DNA of 64,000 bases, taken from positions 12,308,501 through 12,372,500 of the forward strand of contig NZ_JAQNDO010000001.1 of NCBI RefSeq assembly GCF_028369105.1, given 5' to 3'. Position numbers and translations under genes: made by a program. The stretch comes from Polyangium mundeleinium (GTDB lineage: Bacteria > Myxococcota_A > Polyangia > Polyangiales > Polyangiaceae). The notes beneath the pieces were generated by a model, which searched no databases, had not been told where the DNA came from, and saw only the letters and a program-made list of their open reading frames with translations. Shown one piece after another: positions 15,327-24,922 of the stretch; the first letter of the stretch is position 1; every line of letters starts with the position of its first letter.

Positions 15327-15897
15327 CTACGCGACGCTCCAGTTCGACCTGCGGCAGCAGAAGGTGATCGCGCTGCTCTTGTTCGGCGACGCCGACCCCT
15401 TCGGCGCCCCGCACTCGCACGCCTCGCAGCCGCGATCATCGATCGGTTCCTCGGGGTACATCTCATGACGCTGGTGGTTGTAGTTGTCCGGGCAAGGCTC
15501 CTGCACACCCTGGCCGTGCACGACGAAGAGAAACTCGGGGCCGGGATCGGCCACGCAGTACCTCCTCGTCGCGCTCTCGCCGCACGTGTCGTCGTTCGTG
15601 TTCGCCATGCACGCGTGCGCGCCGAGCTTCCACACTCTCTTCGTGGTGAACGAGGGCGCGGCGCTCTTCGGTGCGCAGGACTCACTCGTCGGACCGGGGA
15701 GCACCGAGGCCCGCACAGACTGCGCGCAGAGCTCGCCGCCGCACGACGCACCGGCCGGAAGCGCGTTCGTGCTCGTGCATGAGCCGTCCCATCCCGCGGG
15801 CCCGCTGAACGGCAGCGACACGGCTGCGCTCTCTGCACACGTCCCGGCGCGGATCTCGATCGCCTGCGGCGGCCCGCCTTCACAGGTTCACGGTCCA
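15327..15897 (-). pseudogene. 5'-truncated Cys-containing secreted protein fragment
   Basis: The frame is open from a TGA at 15898 with no ATG: GGPPQAIEIRAGTCAESAAV, then GPAGWDGSCTSTNALP, GRACMANTNDD-like CMANTNDDTCG, FLFVVHGQGVQEPCPDNYNH and DDRGCEACECGAPKG. It stops after RRSNWSVA. The composition is convincingly coding and secreted-like, but the signal peptide and start are missing. A GTG at 15821 could start a shorter product without export signal. It shares the 24-bp DDRGCEAC sequence with the 13.6-kb region. Confidence 0.5.
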
Positions 15898-16352
15898 CCA
15901 AATCGACCTTGGCGCGAAAAAGAAGAGTCACCTCTTCGGCTCAGCGGCCAATAGTAGACATGAGCAACAAACAGAAGGGCCAGCCAGGGGGCTTTGCCCT
16001 TTCGATAGCGGGCCCAAATCGAAACCTGCAATGTCGATAGCGTTACCCAGCGCGTGCTCGCTAAGGTCAACGGCTTCGTTCCGCCGTGGTTGTCGATGCC
16101 CTCTGCGAGGTTCAGCTCCACCGCTGGCCTCTTCAAGGCTGCGAAGCACCGCGCGGAGCAGCAGGCAGTGCTGCGAGCACAGCGAGCACGGCTTGGCCTT
16201 AAGAGGCCGAGCACGACGGTACGCTCGCCGACCCCGAGCAGGATCCCCTGCGTACCGTACCCGCGTGCGCCTCCGCCTCCGCCTCCGCCCCCGCTCGTCT
16301 GTCGCGCACTTTGACGGCAGGCACCATCCGCGCCTACCATCGCTCCCCGAGC
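15898..16352. other. Intergenic region without recognisable gene
   Basis: No gene could be supported. A CTCCGC-type hexamer run lies at about 16270-16295, just before the kinase gene. The kinase promoter should lie here, but no clear boxes were seen. Confidence 0.4.
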
Positions 16353-18482
16353 ATGCCGCTCCTGCGCTCCCAAGACGTCGATCTCCGCGACCTCGCGCGC
16401 GGCGCGCCCACGCTCTCGGACGCGTGGGGCAGCCCCACCGGCGCACGCCTCGCCAGGCTGCTCGGCGTGGGCGGCATGTCGAGCGTCTTCCTCGCCGAGG
16501 TCGATCCAGGAAGGCGATCGAGCGCGCTCTCGCCGCTCTGTCCGCCCCGCATCGCCGTGAAGGTCATGAAGCCGGCCATGGTGTCGGACCTCATGCAAGA
16601 AGGGATCTTCGCGGGTCAGCTCGCGCAACGCGAGGCCACGGCGCTGAGCCGCATCATGGACCGCACGCCGCCCACCGAGTTCGTCGTGGGCTTCTACGGC
16701 ATGGGCGAGGCGCCCGTCGACGTGCGCGGTCGGACCGTGAAGCTGCCATGGCTCGCGCTCGAATACGTCGACGGCGGGCCCGACGGATCGTCGCTCGCCG
16801 ATCGCATCACGCGCGCGCCCGACGGCTGTGATCCGATCCGCGCCCTGCGCCTCTGCCGCGGCATCGTGGAAGGCGTGCTCGCGCTCCACGACGAGGGCAT
16901 CATCCATCGCGATCTCAAGCCCGACAACGTGCTCATCGTCGGGCCCATCGGCGACGAGACGCCAAAGATCGCCGACTGCGGCATCGCCCGCGTCGCCGAC
17001 GCGACCTACACGATCGCCGCGCTCACGCGCGAGTACGCGGGCACGGAGCAGTGGCTCTCGCGCCCCGGTGAAAAGAATCCGCTCATCGGCCCGTGGACCG
17101 ACGTGCACGCGCTCGCCGCCGTCGTGTGGTTCGTCCTCGGAGGCGAGCACTGGTGCCGCGGGCCCTGGGACAACGGCTTTCTCGTCACCGGCGAGCGCCG
17201 CTCGCTCGTGACCGCGCCGCGCATGCATCCGGGCTTTGCCGCCGATCGTGCGACACTCACCGAGCTCGATCGTGTGCTCGGCAAGGGCGCCTCGCCCGCC
17301 CTGCCCGAGCCGCTGCGCAACGAGGAGGCCGCGCACGCGCTCGCCCCGCGCGAGGCGCCTTCACGCTTCGACTCGGCCCGGGCTTTCGCCGACGCGCTCC
17401 TGCCCCTGCTCGAATCGGCGGCCTCGCGGTGGAAGGCCCGCGCTGCGCGCGAGGACCGCGCGACGACCGCATTCCGCACGACCCAGGCGCTCGCGAGCCC
17501 CGCGGTGACGCTGGAGCCGACCGCGGAGATCGTCGAGCTCGCGCCCGTCGAGATCAAGGGCGTGATGCTGCCACCGCTCCGGCCCGGCAACATCGCGTTC
17601 CAGCCCGATGGCCGCGCGCTCGCGCGCTTTGGCGGGCGGCTGATGTACCTGTGGGGTCCGCGCGCCTTGCCCATCCCTGTCGGGCCCAAGGACGCGCCGA
17701 TCGTCGCCGCGACGACGTTCGTCGTGCGTGGTCCTCACGCGGGCTTCGCGCTCGTCGGCCCCTCGCACGTGCGGCTCGTGCGGCCCGGTCAGATCGTGCC
17801 GCTCGTGTTGCCTCCGCGCGAGAGCCCGATCGAAGCCGCGCTCGGGGATGGGCAGACGTTCGCCGTTGTCACGGCGGCCGTGGAGGACGACGAGGACAGC
17901 TTGCCCGAGCTCTGGTTGTGGAACGACGAGGCGTGGTCTGCGCCCGTCGCGCTGCCCTTCTCGGGCCACGTGATCGCGCTCTCCTCGGGTCCTTACGGCA
18001 TGCTCGTCGTGGGCGCGAACGCGAAGGGGACGCGTGGGCGAGCGCTGTTCGCGAGCTACGACGGGCAGACGACGGTGTACGCGACGGGCGTGCAGGACAA
18101 ACCCGCGCTGTTCGCGGCGCTCTGCAGCGGCGAGCGCCTCGCGTGGGCGGCGGGCGAGGGCTTCGTGCTCGGCCTGGATCGCGGCGCGGTGATCCCCGAG
18201 GAGGTCGAGGCCAAGGATCGGCCGGTGGCGATGGCGCTCGATCCGGTGGGCCTGCCGTGGCTCGTGACGATGTCCTCGGTGATGCGTCGGCAAGCGGGCT
18301 CGACGTCGCCGGTCTGGCGGACGTATTACGAGAAGGACGCGGGCGCGCCGCCGCTCGTCGGCATCACGTTCACGCACGAGGGGGCGCGTGTCATGGACGC
18401 GCGGGGCGGCGGGGCGAACCTCGTTCCGCGCGACATCGGGAGCTGGCAGAGCACGTCCGCGGTACTCGATCACGGCTCGTAG
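16353..18482 (+). CDS. Ser/Thr protein kinase with C-terminal sensor-like domain, 709 aa
   Basis: Start ATG 16353; an in-frame ATG at 16311 would add 14 residues. The kinase domain spans about residues 25-350: G-loop LLGVGGMSSVF, Lys in RIAVKVMKP, catalytic loop HRDLKPDN near 184. The Mg-binding DFG is replaced by DCG (IADCGIARV), and the P+1 area is YAGTEQWLSRP. The second half has repeated beta-strand patterns with Trp/Gly (LWLWNDEAWSAPVALPF), suggesting a beta-propeller-like sensor. There is no transmembrane segment, so it is likely cytoplasmic, unlike many PknB-type kinases. The Cys in DCG may reduce activity or confer redox or zinc sensitivity; this is inference. Confidence 0.87.
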   Translation: MPLLRSQDVDLRDLARGAPTLSDAWGSPTGARLARLLGVGGMSSVFLAEVDPGRRSSALSPLCPPRIAVKVMKPAMVSDLMQEGIFAGQLAQREATALSRIMDRTPPTEFVVGFYGMGEAPVDVRGRTVKLPWLALEYVDGGPDGSSLADRITRAPDGCDPIRALRLCRGIVEGVLALHDEGIIHRDLKPDNVLIVGPIGDETPKIADCGIARVADATYTIAALTREYAGTEQWLSRPGEKNPLIGPWTDVHALAAVVWFVLGGEHWCRGPWDNGFLVTGERRSLVTAPRMHPGFAADRATLTELDRVLGKGASPALPEPLRNEEAAHALAPREAPSRFDSARAFADALLPLLESAASRWKARAAREDRATTAFRTTQALASPAVTLEPTAEIVELAPVEIKGVMLPPLRPGNIAFQPDGRALARFGGRLMYLWGPRALPIPVGPKDAPIVAATTFVVRGPHAGFALVGPSHVRLVRPGQIVPLVLPPRESPIEAALGDGQTFAVVTAAVEDDEDSLPELWLWNDEAWSAPVALPFSGHVIALSSGPYGMLVVGANAKGTRGRALFASYDGQTTVYATGVQDKPALFAALCSGERLAWAAGEGFVLGLDRGAVIPEEVEAKDRPVAMALDPVGLPWLVTMSSVMRRQAGSTSPVWRTYYEKDAGAPPLVGITFTHEGARVMDARGGGANLVPRDIGSWQSTSAVLDHGS

Positions 18483-18528
18483 GCCCGATCGCTTGACCAC
18501 CAACGAAACCTGTGGCTCGACTCGGGGC

Positions 18529-19203
18529 ATGAAGCGCGCCCTCGCCGTCCCCGCCGCCCTCCTCACGCTCGGCCTCGCGTCCGAGGCGCATGCCGATTAC
18601 GAAGTCTGGCTCTGGTCGGAGAACCGCGTCCCGATCGTCCGGACGGACAAGCCGACGTTCCCCCGCATCGACCTCCGCGTGTACGCCGAGTCCCGCATGA
18701 ACGGTCGAAGCGGGGGCCTGCACCAGTCGTTCCTCCGGGCGGGGCCGCTGTTTTTCTTGACGGACTTCCTGTTCGTCGGGGTCCAGGGGACGATTTACGC
18801 CGATCGCTTGCCGACGGGGGCATTCGCGCAGGAGGCGCGCTTCGAGTTCGAGCCAAATTTCTTCGGGCGTATCGGCGATTTCACGTGGAACGACCGCAAT
18901 CGCTTCGAGGCGAGGTTTCGCGATACGGAGACGAGGTATCGGTATCGCAATCAGCTCCGGATCAACTACGCGCCGAAGGGCGCGAAATGGATCCCGTTTG
19001 TCTGGAACGAGCTGCTCGTGGACCTCTCGGGGCTCGGCCTGAACCAAAACCGCGCCCTGATCGGCCTCGCGCGCATGCTCTCGCCGCAGACGCGCCTCGA
19101 CGCTGGCTTCATGCTCCGGAGCCGCGAAGATGCTTCGGGATGGACGCACGACCGGGTGTTTTTCATGGCGCTTTTCTTCGACGTGCAGCCGCCGGGGAAG
19201 TGA
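18529..19203 (+). CDS. DUF2490-like outer-membrane/periplasmic protein, 224 aa
   Basis: ATG 18529 starts a clear signal peptide (ALAVPAALLTLGLASEAHA). The mature part begins DYEVWLWSENRVPI and continues with alternating amphipathic beta strands (RIDLRVYAESRMN, FLTDFLFVGVQGTIYA, TRYRYRNQLRINYAP). It ends in an aromatic strand, FFMALFFDVQP, then PGK. This matches the DUF2490 family of predicted beta-barrel or periplasmic proteins. Its role is unknown. It lies 46 bp after the kinase gene on the same strand and could be co-transcribed. Confidence 0.78.
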   Translation: MKRALAVPAALLTLGLASEAHADYEVWLWSENRVPIVRTDKPTFPRIDLRVYAESRMNGRSGGLHQSFLRAGPLFFLTDFLFVGVQGTIYADRLPTGAFAQEARFEFEPNFFGRIGDFTWNDRNRFEARFRDTETRYRYRNQLRINYAPKGAKWIPFVWNELLVDLSGLGLNQNRALIGLARMLSPQTRLDAGFMLRSREDASGWTHDRVFFMALFFDVQPPGK

Positions 19204-19276
19204 TGGGGGGAGCGCGTATGCTCCCGGTAAAACGTTTTTCTTGACGGTGCAGACGCCCCGGCGTACGCACGCGCCC

Positions 19277-20216
19277 GTGCCTTCCCTGCTGCACGAGGCG
19301 ATCGTCGAGCTCTTCAGGAACCGGCCCGTGATGGCCGCGGAGCTGCTCCACGAGGCGCTCGGGGTGCCATTGCCACATTTCACCGAAGCGCGCATCGCGC
19401 CCGCGGAGCTTTCGGACATCATCCCGCGGGAGCTTCGAGCCGATCTCCTCGTGCTCTTGCTCGACGATCGGCCGGTTCTGGTGATCATCGTCGAGGCGCA
19501 GCTCCAATGGGACCCGGACAAACGCTTTGCGTGGTCGGCCTACGTCGCGGGGGGTGCGGGCTCGTTACCGCTGTCCAGCGTGTTTGCTGGTCATCACGCC
19601 GAACGCGGCGCTGGCGGCGCGTCTCTCGCAGCCGATCGTGCTCGGCCCTGGCGAGGCCTCCGTGACACCCCTCGTGCTCGGGCCGGACGGCGTTCCGGTG
19701 GTGAAAGACATTCCCGAAGCGCGGGCAAGGCCGGAGCTGTCCGTGCTCTCGGTGATGGCGCACGGGCGGAGCGAGGGAGGACTCGCCGTGGCCATAGCAG
19801 CGCTGGCCGCGAGCGTCGGGCTCGATCCGGAACGTGCCACGCTTTACGAGGATCTCGTGCTAACCTCCCTGAGCGAGGCAGCCCGGACGGCCCTGGAGGA
19901 GCTCATGACGATTCCGAACTATGAGTATCAGAGCGAGTTCGTCCGCAGGTATGTCCAGCAAGGTCGCGAGGAAGGACGCGAGGAAGGTCGCGAGGAAGGA
20001 CGCGAGGAAGGACGCGAGGAAGGACGCCTCGAGGGCGAGCTCGTCCCCCTCGTGCATCTGTTCGAGCGCCGCCTGCGCCGTCGCCTGAGCCCCGGGGAGC
20101 ACGCGCGGCTGGCCACGCGGGTCCGCGAGGAGGGGGCGGACCGTGTCAGCGACCTGATCCTCGACCTGTCGGCGGAGGCGCTCGGCGCCTGGATCGCGGT
20201 CGACGACAAGCGTTGA
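19277..20216 (+). pseudogene. Rpn/PD-(D/E)XK-nuclease family protein, frameshifted
   Basis: The first frame (GTG 19277) gives PSLLHEAIVELFRNRP, LRADLLVLLLDDRPV and VIIVEAQLQWDPDKR. These are the Asp and Glu-x-Gln/Lys strand motifs of the Rpn (recombination-promoting nuclease, transposase_31-like) fold. Near 19550 the reading moves to another frame, which continues RARYRCPACLLVITPN to the end. Removing one G from the GGGGGG run at about 19549-19554 restores a single protein typical of this very common myxobacterial family. The C-terminal region has EEGR repeats forming a charged helix. The cause may be a true frameshift or a sequencing error in the homopolymer. Confidence 0.82.
19961..20028 (+). 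repeat. 12-bp tandem repeat encoding EEGR units
   Basis: About five to six copies of GAGGAAGGACGC or GAGGAAGGTCGC inside the Rpn-family gene, giving Gly-Arg-Glu-Glu repeats. It is probably variable by slippage; such tails are common in this family. Confidence 0.85.
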
Positions 20217-20363
20217 CGGCCCGCGGATTCAGCGTGGGCGGGTCCTGCGGCGTCCCCACGCAAAGGCCGCCGCGGAGGAGCGAAAGAGGCAACGGCGCCG
20301 GAACACCCGCGGTCGTCGTGCATGCGAGGAGAACGTGGCATTGCCGTTGCAATGGCGATCGTC

Positions 20364-21685
20364 ATGCGAAACGATCGTCTGTTTCCCCTTGCATCCTCGT
20401 TCCCTTCCATCGCGCTCGGCCTCGTCCTCGCGGCGTGCGCCGCGGGCGTGCCTTCCAGCAGCGGCTCCGGCGGTGCCGGCGGCGAGGACCCCGGCGGAAC
20501 CAGCAGCGGGGGAATCGGCGGTGCAGGTGGTGGCAATGGCGATGGTGGCGCGGGCGGCGGCCCCACGACGCCCCCCGTGCTCGGCACGCCGCTCGTGTTC
20601 CGCGAAGCAACGCCCGCGGTCCTGGTCGATACGACGAACCCCGCGGGTGCCCACTGCGGCGTGGTTTCGCCCATTCAGGGCAATTCCAGGCGTATCGTGG
20701 TGAACGTCGACGATTGTGGTCTCGGCAGCGCGGCGGCGGATGTCGTGGGCGTGGTCGGTTCGGTCACGGTGCGCACGACATCGACGGAGGCCATCGATGT
20801 TCGCGTCGAGCCGAGCGACGCGGCGACCCCCGGCGCGCCGCATACCGTCGGGCCGCTCGTCTCGGCGACGCACGGCTTCGTCGTGATGCGCGGCGCGGAC
20901 GGCGCGTTCGCGGTCGAGGTGCCCGGAAGCGCGAGCGCGGACGTCCTCATCGAGCTCGGCGCATTCCTCGTCCCGGAGGCGGCCGGCGGGCGGTTACGTG
21001 CACCTGCTCGATCAACCCCTGCGGTTTTACGCGGCGAACCCGAACGACGACGGCTGGAAGGCCCCGTGGCCGACGCTCGACACCGTGCATCGTTATCCGG
21101 TCCTCGGCGCCGATCAGGGGGCGACGGGCATGTTTGGCGCGGTGCACTTCGGCCCGGGGGTCTGGCGCGACGCACCCGTGACGTTCCACATGGGGCCCGC
21201 GCAGCCGGCGGGGTCCGGCAATGCCCTGTCGCGCTGGGCGAGCGCCCCCGCCGATTCGCCTTTTTCCCTGGCGGCACACGAGCCTCTTCCTGGTCGGCGC
21301 AGCGGGCGGCGAGGTCGAGCTCCGCAGCAGCTCGGAGACCGAGCCGGGTACCGAAAGCGGCATCGAGCCGTGGTTCGACGCGGTCGGCTTCCTCGTCTTC
21401 GAGCTGCCGCCGATCGACCCACCCCAGGGCTATCGTTGGTTTCACGTCATGGTCGGAGCCAGCGCAGACACATTCCCGGGCGCCCTCGGCGGCGGCCTCG
21501 AAGGGCCCGATTGGATGACCACGGAGCTCAACCAGAATGGCAAGGTCACGACCCGCTTCGTCACGCGCACCGACGCCGAGGGCGCCTTCGTGATGCGCCA
21601 TTATGCCTACACCAGCGGCGGCCTCTCCGGCGTGTTCGACGTCCCCGTCACCGTGCGTATCGAGGGTGCGCTCACGAAACCGTGA
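20364..21685 (+). pseudogene. Lipoprotein gene split over three frames
   Basis: Segment 1 (ATG 20364) has a signal peptide with lipobox LAAC and a Gly/Ser spacer. A beta-rich region follows, up to about 20990 (FREATPAVLVDTTNPAGAHC, VTVRTTSTEAIDVRVEPSDA). Segment 2 continues from about 20990 with GGYVHLLDQPLRFYAANPND and HRYPVLGADQGATGMFGAVH. Segment 3 runs from about 21280 to 21685 (SLFLVGAAGGEVELRSS, WFDAVGFLVFELPPIDPP, VFDVPVTVRIEG). Each junction needs a single-base frame change. No stop interrupts within segments, so the decay is recent or the sequence has errors. No family was recognised; it is an exported protein. Confidence 0.6.
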
Positions 21686-21828
21686 GTACGCCCCGGTATT
21701 CCCAGGTGCCCGCGCCGCCCCCGAGGGGCCCCACGCACTGACTCTTCCGTCGCTCTCGCACGTCGTTCGAGCTCGCGTCGGCTCCATTTGACACGCCCCC
21801 CTGGCCTCGCGAGAATGTCCTCCCTGGC

Positions 21829-24800
21829 ATGTCGAGCGCCCTGCCCGAAGCTGTCCGTCGGCTGACCGATCTCCCCGATGCCGAGCGGCGCATCGGGGCG
21901 TTCTGGCTCGTGCGACAGCTCGGTCGCGGCGGCTTCGCGCCGGTTTGGCTGGCCGAGGAGACCGCGGGCACGACGAAGCTCCGGCTCTCGGCGGTGAAGC
22001 TCTTTTCGCTCGACGGGGGCGGCGAGGCCGGAAGGCAAGCGATCATCGACGAGGCCGCGCGGCTCTGCCGCGTCGAGCACCCGAACGTCGTGCGCTTCTA
22101 CCAGCTCCCCGTCGACGAGGCGCGCGGCGTCATCGGGCTCGCGATGGAGTACGTCGCAGGCGAGTCGCTCGGCGAGCGTCTGCGCGACAAGCAAACGCTC
22201 TCGGTGCGCGAGACGATCGATGCCGGCATCGCGATCGCCTCCGCCCTCGTCGCGGTCCACGGCGCCGGGCTCGTGCACCGCGACATCTCGCCCGCGAACG
22301 TCGTCGTCGACGCCGCCCTGCTCGGGACGCCCGCAGCGTACAAGTTGATCGATTTCGGCATCTCGGCCGCGTCGCCGACGACCACGCCCGGACAAACCAT
22401 TCCCTCGATGCGATCGAAGATCCCGAGCGCGCCCGGCACGCCGGGGGATCGCCCGAGTGATCGGGGGTTTCGTTCGCCGCTCGAGGCGATCGGGGGCAAA
22501 CGCGGGTTCGTCGATCCTGTCTGCTGGCGGGATCTCTCGCCCGCGACGAGCGCGAGTGACCTCTATGCGCTCGGCGCGGTGCTCTTCGTGTGCCTCGTCG
22601 GTCGGACGCCCGCGGCGGGCCGGGGCTCGCTCGACGAGGAGGTCCTTCACGGGCGAAAGCGGCCGCCGCGCCTCGCCGAGCTCGTGTCGGAGCTCCCGGC
22701 TTCGCTCGGGGATCTCGTGGAAGCACTGCTCGCCCCCGAGCCGGAGGAGCGGCCCCGATCGGCCGAGATCGTGGCGATCGAGCTCGAACGTATTCGCAGC
22801 GCGCTCGTCGGTCGGAGGCGCGCGCTGCCGCCGGAGGAAGACGGGCCGTTTCGCGGACTCGAACGTTTCGAGAAGGAGCACCGCGACGTCTTCTTCGGCC
22901 GCAGGGTCGAGGTCGCGGCGGCGCTCGAAGTCTTGCGCACGCGCGGCCTCGCGGCGCTGCTCGGGCCGAGCGGGAGCGGCAAATCGAGCCTCGCGCGCGC
23001 CGGCATCTTGCCCGCGATCGCCGACGGCGCGCTCGGCGGTCCGCGGCAATGGGAGACCGTCCTGATCTCGCCGGGCACCGACCCGCGGCAGGTCCTCACG
23101 ACGGCGCTCTTTCACATGGGCATCGATCCGCGGCGCTCGCCCGAGGAGGCGGCCGCGCAGGTCGAGGCGTGGCTCGCGCAGAGCAAGCGCGGGCTCGTGT
23201 TGCTCGTCGATCAGCTCGAAGAGATCGCCACGCTCGCGCAGGGCCCCGCCGGCAAGAGCCAGACGTGGACGCTCGACCTCCTCTCGCGCCTCGGCGCGCG
23301 CCCGTGGCCGGGCCTGCGCGTCGTGGTGACGGCGCGGCGCGACTTGCTCGATCCGATCCTCGCGCACGAGCAGGTGGGCCGCGTGATCACGCGCGGCGCG
23401 GTGCTCGTCTCGCCGCTCGGATCGGCCGCGTGGGGCGAGGTCATCGACGCAGCGTTCGAGAGCTACGGCTACTCGTTCGAGGATCCGCGGCTGCGCAAGG
23501 AGCTGATCGAAGCGCTGGAGACGACGGCCGGATCGATGCCGCTCGTCGAGTTCGCGCTGCGCGAGCTCTGGCACAGTCGCGATCGCGCGAACAAGCTCAT
23601 CACGCGATCGTCGCTCCGCGCGATCGAGTTCTCCGGGGCGCTCTCGCGGCACGCGAACGAGACGCTGGATCGCGCGGTGAAGGAAGCAGGTACCGAGCGC
23701 GTGGTGCAGCGCGTCCTGCTCTCGCTCACGACGCCCGCGGGAGCGCGCATGACGCGGCCGATCGGTGACCTCGTGCGCGAGATCGGCCCCGCCGCGCGCG
23801 CCGTCGTGCAGGTCTTCGCGGAGGCGCGACTCGTCCTGCGCGAGACCGAGCGGCGCAAGGACGGCGAGGTCGAGCTCGTCACGCTCGCCCACGAGGCGCT
23901 GCTCGTGCACTGGGGCAGGCTCCGGGACTGGGTCGCGAGCGAGCGGGAGGAGCGGCTCGTCATCGAGGATTTCGAGGACGCAGCCAAGGTTTGGGACGAC
24001 AAACCCGACCCCGAGCTCCTGTGGCGCAGGCGCCGCTTGCTGCTGCTCGAAGAGATCCTGCGCGTGCGGCAGCTCCGCCTCGAAGGCGCGGCAAAACGGT
24101 TTTACACGGCCAGCGTCTCGGCCGCGCAGCGCAGCCGCATCATCGTGGGCGTGGTCGGCATCCTCGCCGGCGCCATCGCGCTCGGGGCGGGAACGGTGTA
24201 CGTCGACCTCGAGGCGAAGCGCGCGCAGGCCGAGGCGGACACGGCGATGGCGAAGGCCGAGGCGGCGCTCGCGCTCGCGCGGGAGTCGAAGGCGCAGGCC
24301 GACCGAGAGCGGGCCGTCTCGGGGCAAAAGGAGGCCGAGAAGCGCGAGGCCGAGGTGAAGGCGGCGCTCACGGCGCTAAAGCTCGTACAGGGGTCGCTCG
24401 CGCTTCAGGCGAAAGCGTCGGCCTCCGAGCCGAAGGAGCCCACGGCGCTCGATTCGAGCGTCGTCCGCCAGCTCGACGAGTACATCGTCAAGCAGGAGCG
24501 CGACAACGCGAAGCTGCCCGAGCCGCTCGAAGATCTTTTGCGAGAAACCGAAAACATCCCGCCGCCCGTGGTGGAGCCCGGGCTCACGGGACCGGTGACG
24601 GTGCTGCCGCCGCAGCCGCGCGGCGGCCCCGTGGCGCGGTCGGTGGTGCCCGGCGAGGCGTACTCGAAGCTGTCGCAGGCCAAGGTGGTCGCGTCCTCTT
24701 GCAAACGCGAGGACGCGTCCGAACCAAAGGGCAATGGCAAGGTCGCGCTCGTCCTCGACCCGAACGGCACGGTCTCGGCCGTCTCGCTCGACGAGCGTTT

Positions 24801-24909
24801 CGTGGGGACAAAGGTCGGTGCGTGCGTGGACCGGGCGTTCCGGCAGGTGAACGTACAGCCGTTCGAGGGCAAGCCGTTCACGGTAATATGGTCGTTCGCC
24901 ATTCCGTGA
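21829..24909 (+). CDS. Ser/Thr kinase fused to STAND NTPase, membrane anchor and TonB-like C-terminus, 1026 aa
   Basis: Residues ~20-330 form an Hanks-type kinase: G-loop QLGRGGFAPVW, Lys in SAVKLF, HRDISPANV near 150 (catalytic-loop Lys replaced by Ser), DFGIS. From ~345 a novel-STAND-type NTPase begins with GPFRGLERFEKEHRDVFFGR. Walker A is GPSGSGKS near 380 and Walker B LVLLVDQLEE, followed by the HEALLVHW motif. A transmembrane segment lies at ~770 (GVVGILAGAIALGAG) with a long Ala/Glu coiled coil after it. The last ~90 residues resemble a TonB/AgmX-type C-terminal domain (GKVALVLDPNGTVS). ATG 21829 was used. The inferred role is signal-triggered oligomeric signalling linking cytoplasm and envelope. 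Confidence 0.87.
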   Translation: MSSALPEAVRRLTDLPDAERRIGAFWLVRQLGRGGFAPVWLAEETAGTTKLRLSAVKLFSLDGGGEAGRQAIIDEAARLCRVEHPNVVRFYQLPVDEARGVIGLAMEYVAGESLGERLRDKQTLSVRETIDAGIAIASALVAVHGAGLVHRDISPANVVVDAALLGTPAAYKLIDFGISAASPTTTPGQTIPSMRSKIPSAPGTPGDRPSDRGFRSPLEAIGGKRGFVDPVCWRDLSPATSASDLYALGAVLFVCLVGRTPAAGRGSLDEEVLHGRKRPPRLAELVSELPASLGDLVEALLAPEPEERPRSAEIVAIELERIRSALVGRRRALPPEEDGPFRGLERFEKEHRDVFFGRRVEVAAALEVLRTRGLAALLGPSGSGKSSLARAGILPAIADGALGGPRQWETVLISPGTDPRQVLTTALFHMGIDPRRSPEEAAAQVEAWLAQSKRGLVLLVDQLEEIATLAQGPAGKSQTWTLDLLSRLGARPWPGLRVVVTARRDLLDPILAHEQVGRVITRGAVLVSPLGSAAWGEVIDAAFESYGYSFEDPRLRKELIEALETTAGSMPLVEFALRELWHSRDRANKLITRSSLRAIEFSGALSRHANETLDRAVKEAGTERVVQRVLLSLTTPAGARMTRPIGDLVREIGPAARAVVQVFAEARLVLRETERRKDGEVELVTLAHEALLVHWGRLRDWVASEREERLVIEDFEDAAKVWDDKPDPELLWRRRRLLLLEEILRVRQLRLEGAAKRFYTASVSAAQRSRIIVGVVGILAGAIALGAGTVYVDLEAKRAQAEADTAMAKAEAALALARESKAQADRERAVSGQKEAEKREAEVKAALTALKLVQGSLALQAKASASEPKEPTALDSSVVRQLDEYIVKQERDNAKLPEPLEDLLRETENIPPPVVEPGLTGPVTVLPPQPRGGPVARSVVPGEAYSKLSQAKVVASSCKREDASEPKGNGKVALVLDPNGTVSAVSLDERFVGTKVGACVDRAFRQVNVQPFEGKPFTVIWSFAIP

Positions 24910-24922
24910 TACAAGCGATGGC

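Noticed and set aside
16270-16295. CTCCGC hexamer run as a functional repeat
   Set aside because: It is only a few copies long and in a low-complexity GC-rich stretch; no conserved context was seen.
21607-24327. 906-codon minus-strand open frame
   Set aside because: Arg/Glu/Asp/His-rich composition with no motif. It mirrors the STAND-kinase gene, whose + frame has clear kinase and Walker motifs.
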